NCBI GenBank assembly: GCA_900708905.1
Contig: CAADRB010000019.1
Coordinates: 1,833,161 to 1,897,160 of the forward strand
DNA length: 64,000 bases
From: Hymenolepis diminuta
Taxonomy: Eukaryota > Platyhelminthes > Cestoda > Cyclophyllidea > Hymenolepididae
Direction: 5' to 3'
The position numbers and the translations under genes were made by a program. Below the pieces are notes generated by a model that saw nothing but the letters and a program-made list of their open reading frames with translations, was not told where the DNA came from and searched no databases. How positions within the stretch are numbered: the stretch's first letter is position 1; each line of letters opens with the position of its first letter. Shown here in pieces: positions 35,816-48,540 of the stretch.

Positions 35816-38800
35816 TAGAGTGTGAATTTGTAAATATTTTTGTCTGGTTGAGGGTTAAAATAGAGATTAAAATCTATCTAATGAATGTAAAGTTTAATAT
35901 TTAGAATGAATATTGAATTATGCTGAGATCTGCTACAATGTTGGAAAATTAAATTTCCTCTTACGCTAACCGCTATAGTAACTAGCATACGCGATGAAAG
36001 AAAACATTAAATTTAGAGAATGTGAACCCCTTATGAACATGGTTTTGTGTCTTTTGTTTGACAACCGTCTTATTTTTGTTTTACTCATCAGATACAAAGA
36101 ATATGAAATTCATTAGGGATTCAGAAGTAGCGCTATAATTAGTTTAGATTCATCGCAATGAGAATTTTTTCTTATTTTTAGATGCTTTGCTACACCTTTG
36201 TTTCCATTTTTAAGTCTTTAAGGCCTAAAATAGGCCTTTAAATGGTCATAAATTGCTAAAAATTAGAGGTTAATCTTATTTGGCGCCTTTCTTATCGTTC
36301 TATCACCAATTTAAAGTCCATTTCTTTGATCATTTATACCTTATTTTAATCCCTAGAATGTAAGATGAATGATGAAAAGTATGTTTTTACACTAAGAAGC
36401 TTGTAAAGAAAAATTGTTTATGTAAATAAATTTCTTTCTCTTATTAGAAGCGAATCCATGTTAGCAGCAATAAAAAAACACTCTTAATACCAATGAATAA
36501 TTTACTTTTTACATATGTGATAATTTAACGTTTTGCCGAGTTGTTTCCTTCATGTATTACAAATCATATTTGTTGTACATTGCAAATTGCTGTCGTTTGT
36601 CCATATGGCTGCGATACTGAATAAAGCATAAAACCTTCATGTGTCAGAGGTATTTAATAAATGATAAATGGAGATATTATCTCTTTTCTAGAACGTGGAA
36701 ATTGGAGTAATCATTTTCATTCATTGGGATTTATTGCATTATTATCATAGATGCAGGCATAAAAATTATGAACTTTTGACCTGATTTTCTAAGATCCTTT
36801 CCAATATGACTTGTGTCAATTAGCCATTCTTTGAAATTGTTAGGACATTCTTTGAGACATTTTAAACGCATACATTTACTCTCACCAGATATTTAAAATA
36901 TAAATATAATAAGTGGAAATTTAAATGTGAAAGCACTTATTCATTAACATTCGATTCAAGGATATCTAAAATCCAACAAAGTGTCGAGAATTTCCTGTAT
37001 AAAGTTCGACCGACAATAGTCACCTTACCTATTTCAAATTGAGACTTTAGGAGTGAGTAATGAGATTTTGTATTTGGTACTCCAAATTAGAAATAAATAA
37101 CTATAAAGCTCTAGATGCTATATCTCTGCATTCTCTCAGTCATATACTACATTTAAAAATATCAGCTCTAAGAGAGTACCCGAGGCAAACTGCAAATGGT
37201 TCAGAATGAACGAAAGATGTATTACAAACGAAGTTCCTACTAAATGCCAATTTTGAGGCTGCCGCCTTATGACCATATCTAAAATTATCTAGCCAATGAA
37301 ATAATTGGTCCACTGATTAGTAATATCAAATATATATGTATATTTATGAATCAGTATTTGAAGTTCAAACTCGGTTGACGACTGAAACATGAATGAAATT
37401 ACCATCTCTCAAGGTGATAGTTTTTAATCATTCCAGATTTATGAGAGAAAGAAGAATTTCGCCTTGATAAAAGATTGTATGTTCATAGTTATTTCGTTCT
37501 GGTACTAAAAGATAACATGGCTAAAATGTCTGTTCATCCAAACAGTAGAAAATTCGGCCTATTAAATAAATTTGAAGGTGCAATCTATGCGTGAAAGTTA
37601 TATTTGTCTAAATTTCTCCGAAAACTTATATCTTGCAACACAATTACCACCTGTCTGTGCATTTTCAAAAATCTCAAGAAAGTGTCAATCAGCTTTTTAA
37701 ACTTAAACCTCTCCTACCGTTATTTTACTGTTTTAAAGTCCATATTACCAGCAGAACACGATCAGGTGAAAGGAAAAAAAATAACTTTAAAAATAAATAT
37801 TGGGAATCAACTGACCTTCGTCCCGTTAATGTAATGAAATGGACAGACGGTAAAATAATTATTAATTCAAATAGAAGCCCCTCATTTCTATTGCCATTTA
37901 CGTGTTTTCCATCTCTTCATACAAAAGTAGCGTTAAATAAAAAATGCGGCATTATCTTTAAATAATATAAGTGAAATCGAAATGGGGATTTAGTATTTGA
38001 TTCCTTCTCAGATCATCCCACGTCAACTTGAGACAAGTTAAGAGAAGGGGTTCTGACATACTAGCTGCGTGGTTATGCATTTATGAGAATAAAATATTTC
38101 GACATCTTCATCGTTTCTAATCTGATCTAATTCTCTAACCTTTTTACGAATCTAAGAGCTTAACTTCACATAAAAGAGCTTATTTCAGAAATAAAGTAGT
38201 GAATTTTCTCCGCAGAAAGAAAGTCTATGCAACCTTGAGTGATTCCCCAGTGCTCCTAGGAATCCTTTCTAATTTCGATTAAAGCTATATCATACGAAAT
38301 TATCACCCTATTAAAAATAAGCAACCTCATATAATAGTGTGAGTATTTAACGATAATAATAAGTAATCTATTTCCAATTTCATTAGCGCACATGAATGTG
38401 TTTACACTGAGTTGTATTCACATTGATCTTCTGTATTCTTTCGCGTGCATCATGAGTTCTCGATAAATGCATCGACTTGTATTGATTGTTTAATGGACGC
38501 AAACTTATATCGTCAACTTTGCTCCATAAAATAATCCAATTATTGTTATACCGTTATTGAGCGAATTTTGTGTTTGTGGCTTTTTCAAATTCAATAATTT
38601 CTCTTCATTTTTGCGTCATTTTAATCCTAGATAAAATCGAAGTACTGCCGTTCATGATCTATTAGCATACATCAAGTGAAGGCTAATGTTAGTCTTAGCA
38701 GCTAACAAAAAACATTGCATATATGGTACTGATTTTTCCCTTTTTTACTCGGTTCATAAAATGAATGAACAAATGTCCTCTAGTGGAACAAATTTCTTTG

Positions 38801-38925
38801 AAAATATATGAAATACACCACTATAACAGATATAAAGTAGCAGTGACAAGGTCTCCAAACTGAAAAAATAATACGACGGAATCAAAACGTAAACTTTCAG
38901 CCAACCAAAAAAGTTTAATAGAGGA

Positions 38926-40678
38926 TCACCCCAGTAGCATAAAATTTGACCATCGTGTTTTGCATTCCTCTGGCGTATCCCAAATCGGATGAAGCAGACT
39001 GGCCGTCAATGATATGTCATCTTCATTCTCCTCCTCTAAGCGTTCGGGTTTATTAATTCGATATGGAATAGGTTTTGGTTCCTCACTATCCAACCGCCCA
39101 TAAGGTGGCCATTTTGATGATGACGGAGAGTCTAGATCCACATCATAGTTTCTCATATTGCAACGATATCGTGGTGAAGGTTCCCAGTAGTTTCGATTGA
39201 TATAAATGTTTTGACCATTTGAATGAAGACAAATTCCCCTACTGCAACTAGGTACTTCTTCAAAGCATCGAGCTGGTATTGGTCTCTGCATTATTTGCGT
39301 CTCATACTGATATGATTGACGGGATTGCGGTATTGGATTGATCATTGATCTACGACGATCACTTTTTGCCGCTGGACTGATTCTCGATAGGTGGTCATAA
39401 TTATCTCCAGGTCTAAGCTGAATTCCTGGATGAGAATTTGCACTGTAATGTGTAGATGATGAAAGAGTTCGAACGAAAGGACTTTTTCTTGGCATTATCG
39501 CTGATTGGGTCTAGAATATTATTAGTGATATTTTTATTACTCATGGCAATGCAAAACACCTTTTCATCGAGGGAATGTATCTGAACACGACAAACAATAA
39601 AGCGGTCGAATATCAGTTTAGAGAAGCATAAGCAGGAATTAAAATCAGGAAATCAAAAACTTCAACAAATTTTGATCTCTGGCTTCTTTTTATAAGCTTT
39701 TTACTTCTTGGACCTTAAAGTTACAATGTCAATATCTTAGGATTTGTTTTCACTATTCTGAGCGAATTCCTGTTCACGGAGTTTAGGGCAAATTGGCCAG
39801 AATTTTAAATTAGATGATAGGTTAACCACCTTAAATATATTTTCCCCCTAATAGCCAAGATGGCAGCAGGATTATAAGCTAAAAATATTAAAACTCTCTA
39901 TATGCTAAGCATTTAATCATACAAAAACGGCATAAATGTAGACTTACAAACTTCAAATAATTATATTATGCATTTTGAATCGTTTGACTGATCAGCAGTT
40001 CTTTTCAAATCACTTTCACATAAAATAGGTTTACGTGATTTTTCTTATTTTTAAGCCTTTCTGTTAAATTAGATAATCTGGGAAGAGTAAAACATCTTAA
40101 GATAAGCGGCATTTGAACGAAAATTATTCATTTGGGAAATTTAATATTTTTTTCCTTCCCTACGAATTTGTGTTATTGGTTCAACAATGACTTTTTCTGA
40201 ATACACGATATTGGCTTATAAAATGTGCGATATGATACTTGTAGATCTTTTAACGTTGAAATCTATGCTATGGACAGGAATTTTCCATGCTTTTTTTCTA
40301 CATGACAACCGCACGTATCTCAGAAATGCATAAATTTGCACCAAAATTAGAATTGGTAACGTGAATAGCTGGTCATACACACGATGTTAATACGCCATTG
40401 TTTTATCCTATAACTCCTCAATACTTCCTATTTTTTTCTTAATTATCACTGACTTTAACCAGTTGACATTTAGGATTTCTAATACACTAATAAATATAAT
40501 TATTTAACCACAAGTTCCTCTACAGAATTACCATGCGCCTTCAAGCGCGAATGCTAAATCACCTGTGTGACATCTCAAAGTGTGTTGATAAACTTCAGAA
40601 TCCTACATTTCCAAGTTGTCCTTATCCATTTAACTGTTTATATTATACCTAAAGTACACTTACCTTGTATGTAGCCAT
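38926..40678 (-). CDS. Uncharacterised Arg/Ser/Pro-rich protein
   Basis: The main exon, 39510-38926, is open for 195 codons and begins at a CTAG acceptor in phase 0. A candidate first exon at 40678-40664 reads Met-Ala-Thr-Tyr-Lys and ends at a strong donor (AAG|GTAAGT), also phase 0; an in-frame stop lies just upstream of its ATG. Joined, they give 199 aa. Alternatively the large exon is the last exon of the gene at 41.1-43.0 kb, whose exon 3 also ends in phase 0, or translation starts at the internal ATG at 39495. The protein is polar and basic in its first half and acidic near the end (ERLEEENEDD, then HPIWDTPEECKTRW). I recognise no domain. Intron 1 would be about 1.15 kb. Confidence 0.6.
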
Positions 40679-41132
40679 TGATACCCTCACCCCCATCACC
40701 AATAGATGATGCAACCAGCAGTAGTTACTGATCACTTCATCCTTCGTGCTTTTTTCTCTCTCCCTTCTAAGACTTCTACCTATTAGCATATTTATATTGA
40801 CCATTTTCACTATCCCGTTTCGGTAAATAAAGATCTCAAAAGCTGTGCACCCCGATATACATTTTAATACGAAGGTTAAATGATTAAATAGACCAAATAA
40901 ATGATAATTATTGGAGGTTTTAAGACCGTGTTTCTCAATAGGCGATTAGACAAAGTGATTACTTAAGATGTTACCTGGACAAGAAAGACAAATCGGCGAT
41001 ATTCAAATGCTAACAATCGCCTGTGAGAATAACTATCTGAATAGCCCAGCTTGCATTTAGTCCACTTTAACTGTACAGGTTCCGTGTACATTAAAAATAA
41101 CATAAGCCTGTATCATGAAAAAGTGTAATTAC

Positions 41133-42995
41133 TTAAGCGAAAAATGTATTTATTTCGATAAATAAACTTACTTTCGATTGTGCACAACTATCTGGAGTGT
41201 TATGCTGGGATGGTACATGAGTAGTATCGGTAGCTTTGTTATTGCTGTCGGTTTCAGTATTATTTCGTGGCGTTCGTTTGCACGACTTGCTAGCGGACTC
41301 TAGAATCTCCATCATATTCGGACTGATCGTCGCCTTGAAAACCCGCAAACGGACCTTCACTGAATCTATAAATCGAAAATTCTTGTCGCCATAAGCAGCC
41401 TCTGGGTCGATGAAGTTAGGTTCCTCTGCTGTCCACTCGGAGATTACCTCAACAGCCTTGATAAACAGTCGATCACGTTTCTCGGCATCAGTGAGAGGTT
41501 GTGTGGGCAGTTCTGTGAAGAACATATGCTTATTGTAGTTATGGTAAACATGTTAAAAACTGGTGTTAATAAGTGTTTTCTATAGCACAATCATTCGCTT
41601 TATTGATTACACAAGTAAGCAACCGGTCATTGACATCATGATAGACACAACTGATACAAGGCGATATCCTCTACCACTTTTTATAAGATCTACGAAGTTA
41701 GTAACAAATTTCTTTTGAAAAATGGTCGCCAAGATTCATAAAATAGGCCAACTCTGCAGCAACAAAGACAAAATAACACTTCAATCTGCTTGGAAGGAAA
41801 CCAGATGAACCGCCAAGTGGACTGGTTGACGATCCATCTACTGTTCATGATATTAAGAGGGAGGGAAATGATACTGCAAACGGGTCTTGATTTTACATCT
41901 ATGATGCATACTACATTAACTACCCTTTTTCTCCAATATTCGTCCCCTTGTAAGTAGAAACATTCAACGGCATCGCATATAAAGTGTCAGCCAGTTACTA
42001 CATTTAGTCGCATTGATCTCGAACTACTTTCCCTCCAATTCAGCGACTGTCAGCATAAAGGCCCAAGTCGTTGCATCAGTCTTTTGTCAAATCCGTCCTT
42101 GATGTCAAGTTATTAAAGCAGTTTTGCAGAAAGGCTTTAGATATTTTATCACAAAAGTTAACTGCACTCGCCATAATCTCCTTTGAAATCTTATTATTAT
42201 AATTCAAAGCTTGGACGATCTGCCTTAAATAAAACAATGAATATTACTAAAACGACGTTAACCATAATTATTAACGATCTATCGCATCCAGAAGTTTGAA
42301 TTTATTCCTACTGCTTTAAGAGGAATAAACACTGACTCAAACCACCACGTATGGCTCAATGTCCGAAAATAACAAAGATGATTTTAAAATGATCTTACCT
42401 TCTCTGGTGCATGGCCGTTTTCTACGAGGGAGAAGAGGCCCCGATGGCCGTTGTGGAAGCATAGGAAGAACGGAAGGCGGAAATTCCAAGGTTTCGTTAC
42501 TTGGAGAACCATTTCTGAAAAACATTCAAAGATCTTTCTACTAAAACTAATTAAGTAGTATCATATTCAGTGCCAATATGATGACGTTAAGAGTTCACCG
42601 TCAATTTAACAACTATCTTATTAACAGACAACTTTTAACTAAATTCTAGAATAACCCCGAACTCACTTGCAAACAATTTTAGAGGCTTTACAACCAGTGG
42701 GTAAAAGAGTAAGGCTCACTCTTTCCTCTCGATTTACTTGAAATCTTGATTCGGCGTTTCGATAATGCCTACTATTCGCATGGTGCGTAAGGCGATTCTG
42801 CTTGTCTGTGGGTAACAAAGGGATCGAGATTATTTCTCCGAACTGAACGGTAATCTTTAATATCAAGCAGAGCTTACCGAGAATATATGTGATTGGACGC
42901 CCGATGGGACTACGAAGAGCCGCATTTATTAGAACCTTTCGACGACTTTCTTCATGCCGCCTTTGCCTAATTTCCATTATTTTTAAGCGATTCAT
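41133..42995 (-). CDS. Uncharacterised protein, three exons
   Basis: Exons are 42995-42667, 42514-42399 and 41512-41172, joined in phases 2 and 1 with good GT-AG sites. Exon 3 ends at AAA|GTAAGT, but reading on gives a stop at 41133. The product is 274 aa if it ends there, or about 456 aa if exon 3 splices to 39510-38926. The N-terminus is basic and helical (IMEIRQRRHEESRRKV), followed by a proline-rich linker (FPPSVLPMLPQRPSGPLLP). Exon 3 encodes a compact-looking segment (EKRDRLFIKAVEVISEWTAE, then NFRFIDSVKVRLRVF) and an Asn/Thr-rich tail. I recognise no family. Exon 1 contains a perfect-looking 35-nt intron (42877-42843) whose removal would shift the frame to an early stop. SPCS2 lies about 690 nt upstream on the same strand, and a CTCTAG sits shortly before the ATG. 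Confidence 0.6.
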
Positions 42996-43687
42996 TGCAC
43001 AAAGAGAGTTGAACAACTAGAGGTCTAAATTTTCCACATGGAAAACCTGATTAGATAATGTGTCTGTTGGACGTATTTTAAATTATGCGAGAAGAGATTC
43101 GGAGACGCTTGAGCAGAAAGCAAAGCAAAACGACGATTGTGAACCTTCAGCCGGAACTTTCTAGTGACAACTCTATTGTCGCTTTCTAAACAGATTGACA
43201 ATCCTCACTGGTTAAATCATTTCAATACTTGATTTACTAATATATCACCCCGGCACTAGCATTAATGAGGTCTTGGAGTAATTCTTCCTCTTACAATCAA
43301 GTATTAACTACAAAATCATAAGCTGACTACAAAACCTCCCACGTATCAAACCAGTATTGTAGAGAAACTACATATAAAACATTAAAACCCCGCAAATAAA
43401 AAGTGAACAACAGATAATATATGCTAAAATCCTTGAAATATACCCATACCTCTAACAAAGTGTAAACACTGGCATGAGAATAAACAATTAAAACATTTGA
43501 TAACAGAGTAGAAAAATAACCGAATAAATTTAACAGTTATTTAACAAGAACAGAGAGAACCAAAATTAGAGAAGTAAAGCAATCGGCTGGATAAAAAGAT
43601 ACATTTCCCAGAAATAAATAACAATGGGTTACAGAAAACGATACCAAAGCCACGGGTGTAGCAACAAACACACAAACACAAGAAATA

Positions 43688-44375
43688 TTACTCTTTCTTC
43701 TTTGAGATTACATCTTTACAAATATTGAGAATGTAGTTCTGAACTTGAGGGTAGCAAATTTTGCCCCTCTCATCGAAGAAACAATCGATGGTCTTAACAA
43801 ATTCCATTGTTGCCTGTTCTTTAGTTGCACCGTTGACATAGGCTACTGTTAGACGATATTCAGGAGAGTACCTAAATGTTGATGAATGTAGACGCAAAGT
43901 GAGTGAATTTACTTTTTGATTTGAGACGCAAATGTCCACTTGTTTGGAGGATCAAGACCAGCCTTGTCGAGCTGCATCCCAACAAAGAAGATACTACCTT
44001 CGACATAGAAGGCGTGCCAAGAAAGAATTGTGGTAGCAACAAAGTATCTAATAGCTACATTAAATACATGATTTTAACACTTACGACGCGATACATCCCA
44101 TCAACACATGCCGCGATTCAGGATATGGGCAAACATAATCATATATTAAAGCGAAGAGTGTAAAAAGAACAGACAAGGTACAAAGAAACAGTCTAATATC
44201 AATGAGCTTATAATTTTCTCGAAGTTCGAATTGAGTTTTCATAACCTGCAAATATTTTTATGTTTTATACGCATACCTCTTTAGTCGCATCATCTAAGGC
44301 GTGTTTTGCTGCATTGACATCCCATTTATTTATAGTGATTTCAGTACAGGCAGCAGAAGCCACGTCTTTACCCAT
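43688..44375 (-). CDS. SPCS2: Signal peptidase complex subunit 2
   Basis: Accessory subunit of the ER signal peptidase, which removes signal peptides during translocation. Four exons, 44375-44277, 44245-44085, 44047-43913 and 43871-43688, have consistent phases (0, 2, 2) and give 192 aa; human SPCS2 has 226, mostly by a longer N-terminus. Conserved blocks in order are INKWD and LDDATKE (N-terminal), two membrane segments at about 52-71 and 80-102 with a short PYPES loop between, EGSIFFVG, then the cytosolic domain with YRLTVAYVNGATKEQ and EFVKTIDCFFDE. A lysine-rich end (SKKKE) could be an ER-retrieval-like tail. Introns are only 31, 37 and 41 nt. The ATG at 44375 fits the family start. It is head-to-head with ubiquitin-eL40, 1.6 kb away. 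Confidence 0.9.
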
Positions 44376-46392
<2,017 letters not shown>

Positions 46393-48540
46393 ATATTGAT
46401 TGTTCAATATGTCCCATCAATACATTTTTTATGGATTTTGTTTAACGCTTTCTTTTATCCTGACCCTTGAGCTTTGTTTTATATAGCCTTTTAGTTTGTG
46501 ATTATGCTGCGGTCTATCGTCTCTTTTAACGATGTGTCCTTATTCCTGTGGTCCTTTCACTGTAGATATATAGGCCATTTTGGCTTACATGTGCAGGTAT
46601 GGTTTCCGACGTTTCTGTGGCTTTCATTTGTGATCTTCATTTCACCGGGTTGCTATTAGCATATTCTTTTGGGTTGAAGCGTATGAATAGCATTTGAGTC
46701 GGACAGCATCATTAACTTACTTGCGCCTTGTTACACGTAATATTAAAATTGTAATTCGAGGGCTATTTTGGTGATGTTTGTTGCTGTGCAAGGGCTTATG
46801 AATTTAAGAGGGATTGAATGGTGAGATTTATACCTAGATGACTCAGGTTAGACTGAAGTTGTCAATGGACACTTCACTGCATGCTGGTTATTTAGTGTAC
46901 GTGGTTGAACTAGGACTGAAATATAGGTTTCATGAAGAACGGAACGTTCGCAGGATATCCATATCGAACTAAAAGTTGAGTAGGAGCTGCATGTCACAAC
47001 TGTGGCATAGCGGTCGATGTATTTTTCTGGTAAATCACGGGTTCGTCGAGACAGTTAGACCGCACTGTTTAAGCAAGGTCAGGGGTGGGGCTGTGAAGTA
47101 CTGAATCGCGTAAGTCGAGCTAATGATTGACCAAAGAGGCTGACAGAGTACAACAGCCCTCTCTAAATTAGAGGGCTAACTGTTGAGTGAAGAGTCAGGG
47201 CATGTTGGAACACCCTATGGACTAGGGAGAGGGCAAGGAGTAAGTTAAGGGTTGACAGAAGATAAGGGCGTAAATATTACCGCAGCGTGAGTGGACTCGG
47301 GACTTCTCAAGCAGGTCTAAGTTGTGGTATAGAGGGTTTTTCAGAATATAAGGTAGGTAATGAAAAGCGCTTTCGTAAATAGACTTCGGAAAAGGTATTT
47401 CAAAGTAACTTAAGAGAGATGAACTTTTGATAGACTTTATCAAGTACAGAAAAAGCTACTTAGGACATTGGTATCACCAAAATCAGTACTTCAACCTGAG
47501 TATTTGGATGTAAGCAGAAATTAGGGTCGGTTTGTGCAATGAAGTGGACAGATAGTTTAGTTATATCTGGCACATGTGAAGTATTTGGCATGACTTAACT
47601 ACCACCCAAAATAATAGTCTCCAGGAGAAATAAAGCAGATTTGCCCATATTATTATATACATATATTATGTATGGGACAAGAAATTCAAGTGATGGGAAT
47701 AGCAGTCAGTTTGATAACTACCCACAAATATGATACGGCACAATCGAAATTGGGCCATCGTCTGTTCCACTAAAGTAGTAATCGGTATAATTCTATTAAT
47801 TCGTCCACCTTCGGAATGAGAAAATTGGGAGGGTAGTGATGAGGTGCCTGGGACTTGTTTACATAGTAGAAATTTGCGAATTTGGGAAATTCAAAAATGA
47901 TTAGTCATGCTTATCTGGTTGATAACCCACTTTTCACTCTCTGAACTTTTCAGGTCGTTGTGACCTTGAGATTTATCCACCATCTTTACGATTTAATTCA
48001 TCTTACTACCCTTCAGTTTGTTCTGCATATTACCCTAAATGAAGGGCGAAACAATGCTCGCATACACAGATCGGTGCACAAATAACGATTGAAATGGCTA
48101 GTCGTATTCGTCAGATCTGCCTGATAAAAAAGGTGGCAAAACTAGTTTCTCACCAGGGCATCTCCGTGGTAAAACCCCATACCCCAAACCATGAGAATTA
48201 TAATTTGAACGAAAAAGTGAGATGTTACTCGTTTCTTTATAAAGTATGCACTTTGAGTAATAAAATTTTTCATAAATATGCAAAGCTATTTAACCATTTT
48301 ATTAAAATTTTCTTAGCATTCACATGGTTAAAACCAATCGAGATATAAAAATAACCGAGTTTGTATAAGTAAATGTGTAAAATATTTATACATTGCATTT
48401 AGAGTCAGGCAATTTTTTGTTTATACTGACCACAATAGAAACACCTAAGCAGTTCTCTTATTTGGTTGGATACTGAATATCATTGTTTAACGCCACTAGT
48501 TTAAATTGCCTGAGTCGGGTAATCGCCTGACAACGTAAAT
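46393..48540. other. Intergenic stretch between ubiquitin-eL40 and GCLM
   Basis: About 2.1 kb, somewhat more GC-rich than the deserts, with no credible exon. It contains the tRNA-like element near 46999. The last 100 bp before GCLM should hold its promoter. A TGAGTC word (half of an AP-1/ARE-type site) lies near 48512, weak evidence of redox control. Confidence 0.45.
46999..47055 (+). repeat. tRNA-like element, SINE-like copy 2
   Basis: TGGCATAGCGGTCGATG (47002-47018) resembles an A box, and GGGTTCGTCGA (47039-47049) a B box. The spacing is Pol III-like, but the arms do not pair into a cloverleaf, so a tRNA-derived repeat is more likely than a tRNA gene. Confidence 0.45.

Larger units (their letters stand above)
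33895..38925. other. Intergenic stretch with repeats only
   Basis: Apart from the truncated mariner end at 35473-35550 and the dispersed repeat at 35588-35815, I see nothing supportable. The longest open frame (near 37633-37965, 110 codons) has weak, low-complexity composition and no splice context. Confidence 0.55.

Noticed and set aside
37604..37965. Overlapping plus-strand frames of 76 and 110 codons
   Set aside because: No ATG-linked conserved motif, weak composition and no splice context. They overlap each other in different frames.
43903..44163. 86-codon plus-strand frame
   Set aside because: It is antisense to SPCS2 exons 2 and 3, whose minus-strand reading is clearly conserved.
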